Part shown: piece after piece, positions 10,047 through 22,395 of the stretch | How the letters are laid out: every line of letters begins with the position of its first letter | How positions within the stretch are numbered: position 1 is the first letter of the stretch | Origin: Tethya wilhelma | Lineage: Eukaryota; Porifera; Demospongiae; Tethyida; Tethyidae | Length of the DNA stretch: 64,000 nucleotides | NCBI GenBank assembly: GCA_964030475.1 | Contig: CAXIPT010000020.1 | Coordinates: 5,101-69,100 of the forward strand | Direction: 5' to 3' | Notes under the pieces: generated by a model | Database searches by the model: none | Told to the model about the DNA's origin: nothing | What the model saw: only the letters and a program-made list of their open reading frames with translations | Program-made: the position numbers and the translations under genes

Positions 10047-11511
10047 CTGATCGGCAATAGTTGAGCCTGATCTTCCAAGAGTATGAATTTCTGGTTGTTC
10101 AACGAGACCTTGCACATCCAGCTTAACACCAGGTCTCTGCTCCATCTCTTATGGTGTGTAGTAAAAAGCCTCATTATAAATCGGTGTGATCACAACTAGG
10201 AGGTAGCCATGGTTTGCTATGGAGGAGTGATCATGCCACAATTTGAGATGAGGTTTTCTGCTTAGAAGTACAAGCTTCTCTCGAAGGTCTGTTTCACCTA
10301 GATTTTCATGTTTTGTAAGTAATCTTTGGCAAATTCCATTAAGAGAAATTCTTCTTACAGAAATTTTGCTTTGGGTGACTCCAATTTCACCTAGTGGAGT
10401 AACAACATATCGTGAACAGTTCTGCTCCACAACTTCATCCCCAAGTGTAAACTCTCCTCTTTCTACTCTTTCTTTCAGCCTTTTTCTCTCTATGGTGGCA
10501 GGAGGAGCTATGGGAACTGTTAGTCTGCTTCCTTTTATGCGTTTTTTCTTTCTTCTTGGAGCTCTGTACTTTCTCTCCTTCTGTTTAGCTATTTCTACAT
10601 CATGATCGGCTAAAAACTCCTTGATTATCTGTCCACGGTTAGATCCCTGAACACCGTACTTGCTTGCTAATTCTGACCAGTTTATCCTCTCATGAGGTTC
10701 CCATAGCTTTGCCTCTGCAAGTAGTTCTTCCTGGTGTGATATTTGAAGATGTCTTATACCATGACGGCGCTTCTTTGTTGGAGGTAGTTCTTGGTCTTGT
10801 GGCAGCTTATCAAGAGGTCGTTTTGGTGTAGCCTGTAATCCGTTTGCTTGTCTCATTTTGTCATACTTCTTCCAATTTATTCTGTTTTGAAGGAGTGTAG
10901 ATTGGCCATCCATTTCATTCTCGATGTTCTTCTTTACTTTATTTTGTAGTTTCCGTTTCTCATGTTGCCTGGTAGCACTAGTTGGCTTATGTATAAGACC
11001 TGATTTAGGTGTTTCAACAAGAATATTCTGTACTGGCTTAAAAAAGTGATCATTCGTGACTACATTCAGTTCTCTAAGGACTTTCTTTCCAAATCGCTTG
11101 CTGTTGGAAAGATCATCTGTTGTAAATTTGATGGCAGCAGCTGTTTCACGTTTCTTTGCTGAAGGAAAGGCATTAGCGAGATGTGGTAGTGTTGCTTGAC
11201 ATTGCATACAATTTTTGCATGAGTGCTTTACCTTTTCTTCCTTAGAAAGCTTACTCCACGCTTTTGCACTGAAGGCTTCTAAATAATCGGCTCAAACACT
11301 TGTATTCGTCCATCTTTCATTGAAACGGTTGCATATTGCAGGAAATCGCTTTGCTGTAGTGCTATAGGTAACCTTCATAGATGAAAACTGGTCGAATTGG
11401 TTGTTGTAATCGACCATGATCTTGGAGAAACTACGATGTGGTAGCCTGTGTAATTTTTGACTAAAGAACTTGCTAATAGAGTTTCTTGCTGCAACTCTTG
11501 CAAAACCAAAG
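10047..11511 (-). pseudogene. WHDH-motif repeat protein, copy 2 (stop-interrupted)
   Basis: A diverged paralogue of 2205-4192. Shared landmarks in order: FARVAARN (FARCAARE in copy 1), a Cys-rich KHSCKNCMQC segment (KHTLSCCKEC), a basic middle region, YGVQGSNRGQIIKEF (HNVPGSNCGQVVKEF), and WHDHSSIANHGYLLVVITPI. The longest open stretch is 352 codons (10149-11207). An in-frame TGA near 11294 separates it from the N-terminal part, which continues in the same frame to about 11511. A TAA near 10150 ends the main frame, although homology continues in frame to about 10047. No intron is evident where copy 1 has one. The Asp-Asp/Glu and SAP-like parts seen in copy 1 are missing. Confidence 0.7.
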
Positions 11512-11628
11512 TTAACCCTTTACAGCTGGACGACGAGTATACTCGCATGCACGCGAAATACGGGTGATGAGTGTACTCGTCATTGCAGCTTTAGCGTGCG
11601 CCTCCGGGCAACGTGCAATAACAGTGAT
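11512..11628. mobile_element. Solo end of a TTAA-flanked, piggyBac-like MITE
   Basis: Begins TTAACCCTTTACAGCTGG, like the TTAACCCTTTGAGCGCG end of the element at 41696. It contains two palindrome-like segments, GACGAGTATACTCG and GATGAGTGTACTCGTC. No matching right end was found; satellite A resumes at about 11629. TTAA followed by CCC is typical of piggyBac ends, so the assignment is by analogy. Confidence 0.45.
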
Positions 11629-14028
11629 AAGTCGATAGTCAGTCAAAAAGACTAAGTTCTTTATCGATACTGTGTGAAGACTTTGTTTATCACAAAGTTT
11701 TTTCACCTCAAGACAATCTTCCAAGTGTTGAAAAAAGTAACTATTCACCACAGTGTTTCTTTTGTGTTAAAAATATTTTACAGGGCAAAATAAACTTTTT
11801 TTGTGAATAGTGAATTTTACAGTCACTGAAAATTTTCTAAGTCGATAGTCTGTCAAAAAGACAAAGTTCTTTATCAGTATTGTGAGAAAACTTTGTTTCT
11901 TAAAGACATTGTTTTTCAACTAGCTCAAGATAATGTTCCAAAGTTTTAAAAAAAGTAACATTTCACAAAAGTGTTTCTTTTGTGCTAAAAAATTTTTTCG
12001 AAGCAACATAATTTTTTGTCAAAAGTGTATTTTTCATTCACAGAAAATTTTCTAAGCCGATAGTCAAAAAGACTAAGTTCTTTATCGGTACTGTAAGAAG
12101 CATTTCTTTATTACAGTTTTTCAGCTAAAGATAATGCTTCAAGTGTTGAAAAATGTAACTATTCACAAAAGTGTTTCTTTTGTGCTAAAAAATGTTTTCA
12201 AGGCAAAATAAACGTTTTTTGTCAAAAGTGTATTTTTCAGTCAAAGAAAATTTTCTAAGTCGATAGTCAGTCAAAAAGACTAAGTTCTTTATCTATACTG
12301 TGAGAAAACTTTGTTTATCTCAAAGTTTTTTCACCTCAAGATAATGTTCCAAGCGTTGAAAAAAGTAACTATTCATAAAATTGTTTCTTTTGTGCAAAAA
12401 ATGTTTACAGGACAAAACAAACGTTTTTTGACAATTGTGTATTTTTTAGTCACAGAAAATTTTCTAAGTGTATAGTCAGTCAAAAAGACTATGTTCTTTA
12501 TCTATACTGTGATACAACTTTGTTTATTACAGACAATGTTTTTCACCACAAGATAATGTTCCAAGTGTTGAAAAATGTAACTATTCACAAAAATGTTTCT
12601 TTTGTGCTAAAAAATGTTTTCAAGACAAAAAAAAACTTTTTTTATCAAAAGTGTATTTTTCAGTCACAGAAAATTTTCTAAGTCGATAGTCAGTCAAAAA
12701 GACTAAGTTCTTTATCTGTACTGTGAGAATACTTTGTTTCTTACAGACATTGTTTTTCAACTAGCTCAAGATAATGCTCCAAGTTTTGAAAAAGTAACTT
12801 TACACAAAAGTGTTTGTTTTGTGCTAAAAAATTTTTTAGAAGCAACATAATAATTTTCTGTCAAAAGTGTATTTTTCATTCACAGAAAACTTTCTAAGCC
12901 GATAGTCAAAAAGACAAAGTTCTTTATCGGTACTGTGTGAAGACTTTGTTTATCACAAAGTTTTTTCACCTCAAGATAATCTTCCAAGTGTTGAAAAAAG
13001 TAACTATTCACCAAAGTGTTTCTTTTGTGTTAAAAATATTTTACAGGGCAAAATATACTTTTTTTTTGAATAGTGAATTTTACAGTCACAGAAAATTTTC
13101 TAAGTTCAACTAGCTCAAGATAATGTTCCAAGTTTTAAAAAAAGTAACTTTTCACAAAAGTGTTTCTTTTGTGCTAAAAAATTTTTTTGAAGCAAAATAA
13201 TAATTTTTTGTGAAAAGTGTATTTTTCATTCACAGAAAATTTTTTAAGTCGATAGTCAGTCAAAAAGACTAAGTTCTTTATCGGTACTGTAAGAAGCCTT
13301 TGTTTATTACAGTTTTTCAGCTAAAGATAATGCTTCAAGTGTTGCAAAATGTAACTATTCACAAAAGTGTTTCTTTTGTGCTAAAAATTGTTTTCAAGGC
13401 AAAATAAACGTTTTTTGTCAAAAGCGTATTTTTCACTCACAGAAAATTTTTTAAGTCAATAGTCAGTCGATAAGACTAAGTTCTTTATCTGTACTGTTAG
13501 AAAACTTTGTTTATCACAATGTTATACAACTCAAGATAATGTTCCAAGTGTTGAAAAAAGTAACTTTTCAAAAAAAGGGTTTCTTTTGTGCTAAAAAATG
13601 TTTTCGAAGCAAAATAAGCATTTTTTGTCAAGAGTATTTTTAAGTTACAGAATATTTTCTATGTCGATAGTCAGTCAAAGAGACTAAGTTCTTTATCTGT
13701 ACTGTGAGAAAACTTTGTTTCTTACAAACATTTTCAACTAGCTCAAGATAATGTTCCAAGTTTTAAAAAAGTAACTTTTCACAAAAGTGTTTCTTTTGTG
13801 CTAAAAAATGCTTTCAAATCAAAATAAGCATTTTTTGTCAAAAGTGTATTTTTAAGTCACAGAAAATTTTCTAGGTCGATAGTCAGTCAAAAAGACTAAG
13901 TTCTTTATCTGTAATGTGAGAAGACTTTGTTTATCACAAAGTTTTTTTACCTCAAGATAATGTTCCAAGTGTTGAAAGTAACTATTCACAAATCTTTTGT
14001 GCAAAAAATGTTTTCAAGACAAAACAAA
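11629..14028 (-). repeat. Satellite subfamily A, minus orientation
   Basis: About 11-12 monomers starting AAGTCGATAGTCAGTC, exactly where the copy broken at 9855 left off. One monomer near 13100 has an internal deletion that joins TCTAAG directly to TTCAACTAGC. Confidence 0.93.
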
Positions 14029-14707
14029 CTCTGGCAAGTTAAAAACCGGCTCCCTAATTAAGAAAAAAAATTATTCGAACTAAGAATATCTTTATCATTT
14101 AACATGCTCTCACCATGGTAATGCATGTGAATGATGCTCCTAACATCCTTAATGATTTGCCATGGTTACCAGAGTCACGTGACTAATCTCATTATGAATA
14201 TTCATGAAAATATCTTCAATTAAAATCCCGGAAATGATATGCAGTTACCATGGCAACCAAAATTTTTTCACCGAATCTTGTGTTATAGTACTATATTTTT
14301 ATTCATTAATATCTTGGATATCATGTGGAGCTACAGCTTGAAGAAGTAGGACACGTCAATAAATTTTGGTGTGCATTAAATGGAGAGTGCTGCATATCTC
14401 TCCATGGCAACATGATATCCAAGATATTAATGAATAAAAATATAGTACTATAACACAAGATTTCACATAAAATTTTTGGTTGTCATGGCAACTGCATATC
14501 ATTTCTGGAATTTTAATTGAATATATTTTCATGAATATTCATAATGAGATTGGTCATGTGACTCTGGTAACCAGGGCAAACCATTAAGGATGTTCGACGC
14601 ATTGTTCACATGCGTTACCATGGTGAGAGCATGTTAAACAATAAAGATATTCTTAGTTCGAATTTTTTTTTTCCTTAATTAGGGAGCCAGTCCTTAACTT
14701 GCCAGAG
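14029..14707. mobile_element. Foldback MITE with arms near 280 bp
   Basis: A 679-bp element whose two halves are near-perfect reverse complements. It starts CTCTGGCAAGTTAA and ends TTAACTTGCCAGAG. Arms run about 14029-14310 and 14430-14707 around a spacer of about 120 bp containing GTGTGCATTAAATGGAGAG. The arms carry ACCATGG, CACGTGAC and TGAATATTCATG palindromes. The flanks show only an AA/AA repeat, and removing the element restores satellite A. The transcript would fold into a very long hairpin. A diverged relative is at 39953-40608. Confidence 0.88.
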
Positions 14708-16812
14708 AACGTTTTTTGACAATAGTATATTTTTAGTCACAGGAAATTTTGTAAGAGTATAGTAAGTCAAAAAGATTGTTCTTTATCTGCACTGTGAGAA
14801 AACTTTGTTTATTACAGACAATGTTTTTCACCTCAAGATAATGTTCCAAGTGTTGAAAAATGTAACTATTAACAAAAATGTTTCTTTTGTGCTAAAAAAT
14901 GTTTTCAAAACAAAATAAACTTTTTTTGTTAAAAGTGTATTTTTCAGTCACGGAATATTTTCTAAGTCGATAGTCAAAAAGACTAAGTTCTTCATCTGTA
15001 ATGTGAGAAAACTTTCTTTCTTAATGACATTGTTTTTCAACTAGCTCAAGATAATGTTCCAAGTTTTGAAAAAGTAACAATTCACAAAAGTGTTTCTTTT
15101 GTGCTTAAAAATTTTTTCAAGGAAAAATAAATGCTTTTGTCAATAGTGCAGTTTTCAGTCACAGAATATTTTCTATGTTGATATTCAGTAAAAAAGACTA
15201 AGTTCTTTATCTGTACTGTGAGAAAACTTTGTTTCTTAAAGATATTGTTTTTCAACTAGCTAAGATAATGTTCCAAGTTTTGAAAAATGTAACTTTTCAC
15301 AAAAGTGTTTCTTTTGTGCTAAAAAATTTTTTCGAAGCAAAATAATAATTTCTTGTCAAAAGTGTATTTTTCATTCACAGAAAATTTTCTAAGTCGATAG
15401 TCAGTCAAAAAGACTAAGTTCTTTATCTGTACTGTGAGAAAACTTTGTTTCTTACAGAGATTGTTTTTCAACTAGCTCAAGATAATGTTCCAAGTTTTGA
15501 AAAAAGTAACATTTCACAAAAGTGATTCTTTTGTGCTAAAAAAATTTTTCGAAGCAAAATAAGCATTTTTTGTTAAAAGTGTATTTTTCAGTCACGGAAT
15601 ATTTTCTAAGTCGATAGTCAAAAAGACTAAGTTCTTCATCTGTAATGTGAGAAAACTTTCTTTCTTAATGACATTGTTTTTCAACTAGCTCAAGATAATG
15701 TTCCAAGTTTTGAGAAAGTTACTATTCACAAAAGTGTTTCTTTTGTGCTTAAAAATTTTTTCAAGGAAAAATAAATGCTTTTTGTCAATAGTGCAGTTTT
15801 CAGTCACAGAATATTTTCTATGTTGATATTCAGTCAAAAAGACTAAGTTCTTTATCTGTACTGTTAGAAAACTTTGTTTATTTCAATGTTATTCAACTCA
15901 AGATAATGTTCCAAGTTTTGAAAAAAGTAACTTTTCACAAAAGTGTTTCTTTTGTGCTAAAAATGTTTTCGAAGCAAAATAAGCATTTTTTGTCAGAAGT
16001 GTATTTTTCAGTGACAGAATATTTTTTAAGTCGATAGTCAGTCAAAAAGACTAAGTTCTTTATCTGTACTGTGAGAAGACTTTGTTTATTACAAAGTTTT
16101 TCAGCTCAAGATGTTTAAAGTGTTGAAAATGTAACTATTCACAAGAGTTACTTTTGTGCTAAAAATGTTTTAAAGGCAAAAAAGCGTTTTTTGTCAATAG
16201 TGTATTTTTCAGTAACAGAAAATTTTCTCTAAGTCGATATTCAGTCAAAAAGACTAAGTTCTTTATCTGTACTGGGAGAAAACTGTTTATTACAGACAAT
16301 GTTTTTCACCTCAAGATAATGTTCCAAGTTTTGAAGAAAGTAACTATTCGCAAAGTGCAGAAAATGTTTTCTAAACGTTTTTCGTCAAAAGTGTATTTTT
16401 CAGTCACTAAAAATTTTCTAAGTCGATATTCAGTCAAAAAGACTAAGTTCTTTATCTGTACTGTGAGAAAACTTTGTTTTTTACAGACATTGTTTTTCAA
16501 ATGAAGATAATGTTCCAAGTGTTGAAAAAAGTACCTTTTCAAAAAAGTGTTTCTTTTGTGCTAAAAAATGTTTTCGAAGCAAAATAAACGTTTTTTTGTC
16601 AATAGTGCATTTTTTAGTCACAGAAAATTTTCTAAGTCGATAGTCGAAAAGACTAAGTTCTTTATCTGTACTGTGAGAAAACTTTGTTTCTTACAGACAT
16701 TGTTTTTGAACTCAAGATAATGTTCCAAGTTTTGAAAAAAGTAAAATTTCACAAAAGTGTTTTTTTGTGCTGAAAATTGTTTTCAAGTAAAATAAAACGC
16801 TTTTTGCAAAAA
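14708..16812 (-). repeat. Satellite subfamily A, minus orientation
   Basis: About ten monomers. A variant at about 15005-15250 is repeated at about 15650-15890 with nearly identical sequence, a local duplication about 640 bp apart (three monomers). Confidence 0.92.
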
Positions 16813-17109
16813 GTGCACTTCATCAGTATGCAAATAATCTACTACAAACTCGTTTCACTACAACGTGCAATATGAATAATTGACACAGAGAGTATACGGA
16901 GTGATTGTAGTATTCCGTAGAAACGTATTCATTGACCTTTTTTTGCAATTGAAACGATCGGTTTTTTAGAGACAATATCTCTAAAACTATAGCGCCTAGC
17001 CGCTTCAAATTTTCTTTTTCGGTTTTATTTATGACGTAAATCTAAAAGAAATAATAATCACGATTTTTGCCTGTAACTACATCTGGTCGGTTTTAAAAAA
17101 TTGGGTCAC
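16813..17109. mobile_element. Truncated GTGACC-type MITE, family B relative
   Basis: Only the right half of a family B-like element, ending CATCTGGTCGG then TTGGGTCAC. It includes AGTATACGGAGTG and the ATAGCGCCTAGCCGCTTCAA box found in 6211-7278. The left side begins CTTCATCAGTATGCAAAT. The copy at 36868-37173 starts at the same place and shares its right flank, so the two look like products of a segmental duplication. Confidence 0.75.
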
Positions 17110-17197
17110 ATATTTTACCTTGAAAACATTTTCAAGGCACAAAAGAAACACTTTTTTGAAAATTTACTTTTTTCGGAACATTCTCTTCATGTAAAAA
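17110..17197 (+). repeat. Satellite fragment, plus orientation
   Basis: Less than half a monomer, beginning ATATTTTACCTTGAAAAC and ending before the N at 17198. It is intermediate between subfamilies A and B (CATTCTCTTCATGTAAAAA) and matches the flank at 37174. Confidence 0.8.
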
Positions 17198-17198
17198 N

Positions 17199-17390
17199 TG
17201 TTCTCCTAACTTACTTCCTTCCTAACTGACTTACTTGAAAAGGATTTCCAAAGAACCAGAACGTGTTGAGCCAACTTTGACAGCACAAAGTAAGTTCTTT
17301 TCATGGGTACTACATTCCTTGATACTCGTTTTCATCATAAATACGCTTACCAATAAGCATAGCGGGGAGGGACTGGTTTACGAGGCTATG
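17199..17390 (+). other. Non-satellite segment with an exon-like piece
   Basis: Unique sequence after the N. A short open stretch on the plus strand (RISKEPERVEPTLTAQ) ends at AAAGTAAGTTC, a donor-like site near 17291. It may be an exon fragment of a host gene or transposon. There is too little to identify. Confidence 0.3.
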
Positions 17391-19416
17391 AAAAATACAC
17401 TTTTGATAAAAAACGTTTATTTTGCCTTGAAAACATTTTTTGCACAAAAGAAACACTTTGTGAATAGTTACTTTTTACAAATCTTGAAACAATATCTTGA
17501 GCTAAAAAACTTTGTAATAAACAAAGTTTTCTCCCAGTACAGATAAAGAACTTAGTCCTTTTGACTGAATATCGACTTAGAAAATTTTCTGTGACTAAAA
17601 AATACACTATTGTCAAAAAACTTTTGTTTTTCCTTGCAAACATTTTTTGCACAAAAGAAACACTTTTGTGAATCGATACTTTTTTCAACACTTGGAACGA
17701 TATCTTGAGGTGAAAAAACATTGTCTGTAATAAACAAAGTTTTCTCACAATACAGATAAACAACTTAGTCCTATTAACTGACTATCGACTTAGAAAATTT
17801 TCTGTGACTGAAAAATACACTTTTAACAAAAGACATTTAATTTCTTTTAAAAAAATTTTTAGCACAAAAGAAACACTTTTGTGAATAGTTACATTTTCAA
17901 AACTTGGAATATTATGTTGAGGTGAAACACTGTGATAAACAAAGTCTTGTACAGATAAAGAACTTAGTCTAATTCACTGACTATCGACTTAGAAAATTTT
18001 CTGTGACTGAAAAATACACTTTTGTCGAAAAACGTTTAATTTAACTTGAAAACATTTCCTACACTTTGGAAATAGTTACTTTTTTCAACAATAGGAACAT
18101 TATCTTGAGGTGAAAAATATTGTCTGTATTGAACAAAGTTTTCTAACAGTACAGATAAAGAACTTAGTCTTTTTGACTGACTATTTACTTAGAAAATTTT
18201 CTGTGAATGAAAAATACACTTTTGACAAACAATTATTATTTTGCTTCGAAAAAATTTTTAGCACAAAAGAAACACTTGTGAAAAGTTACTTTTTTCAAAA
18301 CTTGGAACATTATCTTGAGCTAGTTGAAAAACAATGTCTTTAAGAAGAAGAGTTTTCTCACAGTACAGAAAAAGAACTTAGTCTTTTTGACTGACTATCA
18401 ACTTAGAAAATTTTCTCTGACTGAAAAATACACGTTTGACAAAAAACATTTAATTTCTTTTAAAAACATTTTTAGCACAAAAGAAACACTTTTGTGAATA
18501 GTTACATTTTCAAAACTTGCAAAATTATGTAGAGGTGAAACACTTTGTGAAAAACAAAGTCTTCTCACAGTACAGATAAAGAACTTTGTCTAATTCACTG
18601 ACTATCGACTTAGAAAATTTTCTGTGACTGAAAATTACACTTTTGACGAAAAACGTTTATTTTGACTTGAAAACATTTTCTGCACTTTGCGAATAGTTAC
18701 TTTTTTCAACACTAGGAACATTATCTTGAGGTAAAAAACATTGTCAGTATTAAACAAAGTTTTCTCACAGTACAGATAAAGAACTTAGTCTTTTGACTGA
18801 CTATCAACTTAGAAAATTTTCTGTGACTGAAAAATAAACTTTTGACAAAAAATGCTTATTTTGCTTCGAAAACATTTTTAGCACAAAAGAAACACTTTTG
18901 TGAAAAGTTACTTTTTTTAAAACTTGCTTGAGCTACTTGAAAATGTCTGTAAGAAACAAAGTTTTCTCACAGTACACTTAGTCTTTTTGACTGACTATCG
19001 ACTTAGAAAATTTTCTGTAACTGAAAAATACACATTTGACAAAAAAATTCTTATTTTGATTCGAAAACATTTTTCAGCATAAAAGAAACACTTTTTTGAA
19101 GTTACTTTTTTCAACACTTGGAACATTATCTTGAGGTGAAATATCATTGTCTGTAATAAACAAAGTTTTCTCACAGTACAGATAAAGAACTTAGTCTTTT
19201 TGACTGACTATACTCTTAGAAAATTTTCTGTGACTAAAAAATACACTATTGTCAAAAAACGTTTATTTTGCTTTGAAAACATTTTTTGCACAAAAGAAAC
19301 ACTTTTGTGAATAGTTACTTTTTTCAACACTTGGAACATTATCTTGAGGTGAAAAACATTGTCTGTAATACACAAAGTTTTCTCTCAGTACAGATAAACA
19401 ACTTAATCCCTTTAAC
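17391..19416 (+). repeat. Satellite subfamily A, plus orientation
   Basis: About ten monomers, opposite in orientation to the array before 16812. It starts within a monomer (ATGAAAAATACACTTTTGAT) and is interrupted at 19417. Confidence 0.93.
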
Positions 19417-20212
19417 CATAGATAATATACGCGAACGAAATATGGATTGGCAACGTAATGTAATTTTTTTCGCCAAGCCATGTTATACTACTCCCACTTT
19501 TTTCAGTGCCACTGTAATTCAGCAATTTTTCTTCTTTGTTCCTGCTCTGTCCCAGGCGAGAGAGGAAGGTAAAAAGAAGATAGCGAATGTTTTATAGTAT
19601 GTACTATCATGGAAAGCAATGAAATTCAATTGTCTTCGCTTGTACCGCTACTCTTCCTGGACTCAAACGTTTTGTAATTTTTTTGGAAGTGTAACAGCCT
19701 TTTGGAGGATCCGACTCTACACTGCAGACTTACCACCATTTGAGGAGTGTAAATAGGTATATCGTGTCGCACAGAAACCCTCAGGCTCCATGTAATATCA
19801 ACTATCATAAAGAAATTTGTTTTGTAATTTTTACAAGAAAATAAGAAATGCATGACATTTATAACTGATATTTCCAAGCTTGAATATGCCGAGTGAGTGT
19901 AAATGGCCGCTTCTTTTACTGCAAAAGTCAAGCCCAGAGAAAAGGGGCGCCTTCAAGAATATAAACACCTCCACAAAATTTTGATGAGTTTAGAACAAAT
20001 CTTATCATTATAGACAACATAGGGCAAAATTCAACTTTAATAGTTCATTTTAAAATAATCTAGAAGCGTAGTTTAGGCTTGAAAGAGACACGAAAAGCTT
20101 TTTTTTATAACACTCTTGGCCTTGCAGCAGCTGCAGCATCACGTGACCATAACATGGCTTGGCGAAAAAATTACATTACGTTGCCAATCCATATTCGTGT
20201 ATATTATCTATG
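19417..20212. mobile_element. Long-TIR DNA transposon, 796 bp, non-autonomous
   Basis: TIRs of about 60 bp begin CATAGATAATATAC and continue through ATGGATTGGCAACGTAATGT to CGCCAAGCCATGTTAT. The right end is the mirror image ending TATTATCTATG. The flanks TTTAAC and TTTAAT are a likely 6-bp (or slightly longer) target duplication, and removing the element restores satellite A. No transposase is recognisable; a 101-codon minus frame inside (19626-19931) has no recognisable domain. Confidence 0.82.
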
Positions 20213-22395
20213 TTTTAATTGACTATCAACTTAGAAAATTTTCTGTGACTGAAAAATACACTTTTGACGAAAAACGTTTATTTTGACTTGAAAACATTTT
20301 CTGCACTTTGCGAATAGTTACTTTTTTCAACAGTAGGAACATTATCTTGAGGTGAAAAACATTGTCTGTATTAAACAAAGTTTTCTCACAGTACAGATAA
20401 ACAACTTAGTTTTGACTGACTATCGACTTAGAAAATATTACGTGACTGAAAAATACACTTTTGACAAAAATATTCTTATTTTGATTCGAAAACATTTTTT
20501 AGCACAAAGAAACACTTTTTTGAAAAGTTACTTTTTTCAACACTTGGAACATTATCTTGAGCTATTTGAAAAACAATGTCTGTAAGAAACAAAGTTTTCT
20601 AACAGTACAGATAAAGAACTTAGTCTTTTGGACTGACTATCAACTTAGAAAATTTTCTGTGACTGAAAAATATACTTTTGATAAAAAATGCTTATTTTGC
20701 TTTGAAAAAATTTTTTAGCACAAAAGAAACAATTTTGTGAATAGTTACTTTTTTCAACACTTGAAACATTATCTTGAGCTGAAAAACTTTGTGATAAAAT
20801 AAGTCTTCTCACAGTAGAAATAAAGAACTTAGTCTTTTTGATTGACTCTCGACTTAGAAAATTTTCTGTGACAGAAAAATACACATTTCACAAAATAAGT
20901 TTATTTTGCCTTGAAAACATTTTTTGCACAAAAGAAACACTTTTGTGAATCGTTACATTTTCAAAACTTGCAACATTATGTTGAGGTGAAAAACATTGTC
21001 CATGATAAACAAAGTCTTCTCACAGTACAGATAAAGAACATAGTCTTTTTGACTGATTATACTCTTAGAAAATTTTCTGTGACTGAAAAGTACACTCTTG
21101 ACAAAAAACGTTTATTTTGCCTTGAAAAAATTTTTTGCACAAAAGAACACTTTGTGAATAGTTTCTTTTTACAACACTTGGAACATTATCTTGAGGTGAA
21201 AAAACTTTGTCTGTAATAAAGTTTTCTCACAGAAAAGAAAAAGAACTTAGTCTTTTTGACTGACTATCAACTTAGAAAATTTTCTTTAACTGAAAAATAC
21301 ACTTTTGCTTAATTTGCTTCGAAAAAAATTTTTAGCACAAAAGAAACACTTTTGTGAAAAGTTACTTTTTTCAAAACTTGGAACATTATCTTGAACTAGT
21401 TGAAAAACAATATCTCCAAGAAACAAAGTTTTGTCACAGTACAGATAAAGAACTTAGTCTTTTTGACTGACAATACTCTTAGAAAATTTTCTGTGACTAA
21501 AAAATACACTATTGTCAAACAACGTTTGTTTTGCCTTGAAAACATTTTTTAGCACAAAACAAACTTTTTTGAAAAGGTACATTTCTCAACACTTGAAACA
21601 TTATCTAAAGCTGAAAAACTTTGTGATAAACAAAGTCTTCTCGCAGAACAGATAAAGAACTTTGTCTTTTTGACTGATTATTGACTTAGAAAATTTTTTG
21701 TAACTAATAAATACTCTTTTGACAAAAAACGTTTATTTTGCCTTGAAAACATTTTTTGCACAAAAGAAACACTTTTGTGAAAAGTTACTTTTTTCAAAAC
21801 TTGGAACATTATCTTGAGCTAGTTTAAAAACAATGTCTGTAAGAAACAAAGTTTTCTCACAGAACAGAAAAAGAACTTAGTCCTTTTGACTGACTATCAA
21901 CTTAGAAAATTTTCTGTGACTGAAATATATACTTTTGACAAAAAATGCTTATTTTGCTTCGAAAAAATTTTTTAGCACAAAAGAAACAATTTTGTGAATA
22001 GTTACTTTTTTCAACACTTGGAACATTATCTTCAGGTGATAAAACTTTGTAATAAACAAAGTTTTCTCACAGAACAGAAGAAGAACTTAGTTTTTTTGAC
22101 TGACTATCGAGTTAGAAAATTTTCTATGACTGAAAAATATACTTTTGACAAAAAATGCTTATTTTGCTTCGAAAAAATTTTTTAGCACAAAAGAAACACT
22201 TTTGTGAAAAGTTACTTTTTTCAAAGCTTGGAACATTGTCTTGAAGCTAGTTGAAAAACAATATCTGCAAGAAACAAAGTTTTCTCACAGTACAGATAAA
22301 GCACTTAGTCTTTTTGACTGACTATACTCTTAAAAAATTTTTTGTGACTAACAAATACACTATTGTCAAAAAACGTTTGTTTTGCTTTGAAAAGT
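20213..22395 (+). repeat. Satellite subfamily A, plus orientation
   Basis: About ten to eleven monomers. The last A-type sequence is GTTTGTTTTGCTTTGAAAA at about 22376-22394, where the array switches to subfamily B out of register. Confidence 0.93.

Noticed and set aside
19626..19931. 101-codon minus frame within the long-TIR element
   Set aside because: No transposase motif, no second copy to test conservation, and a length expected by chance.
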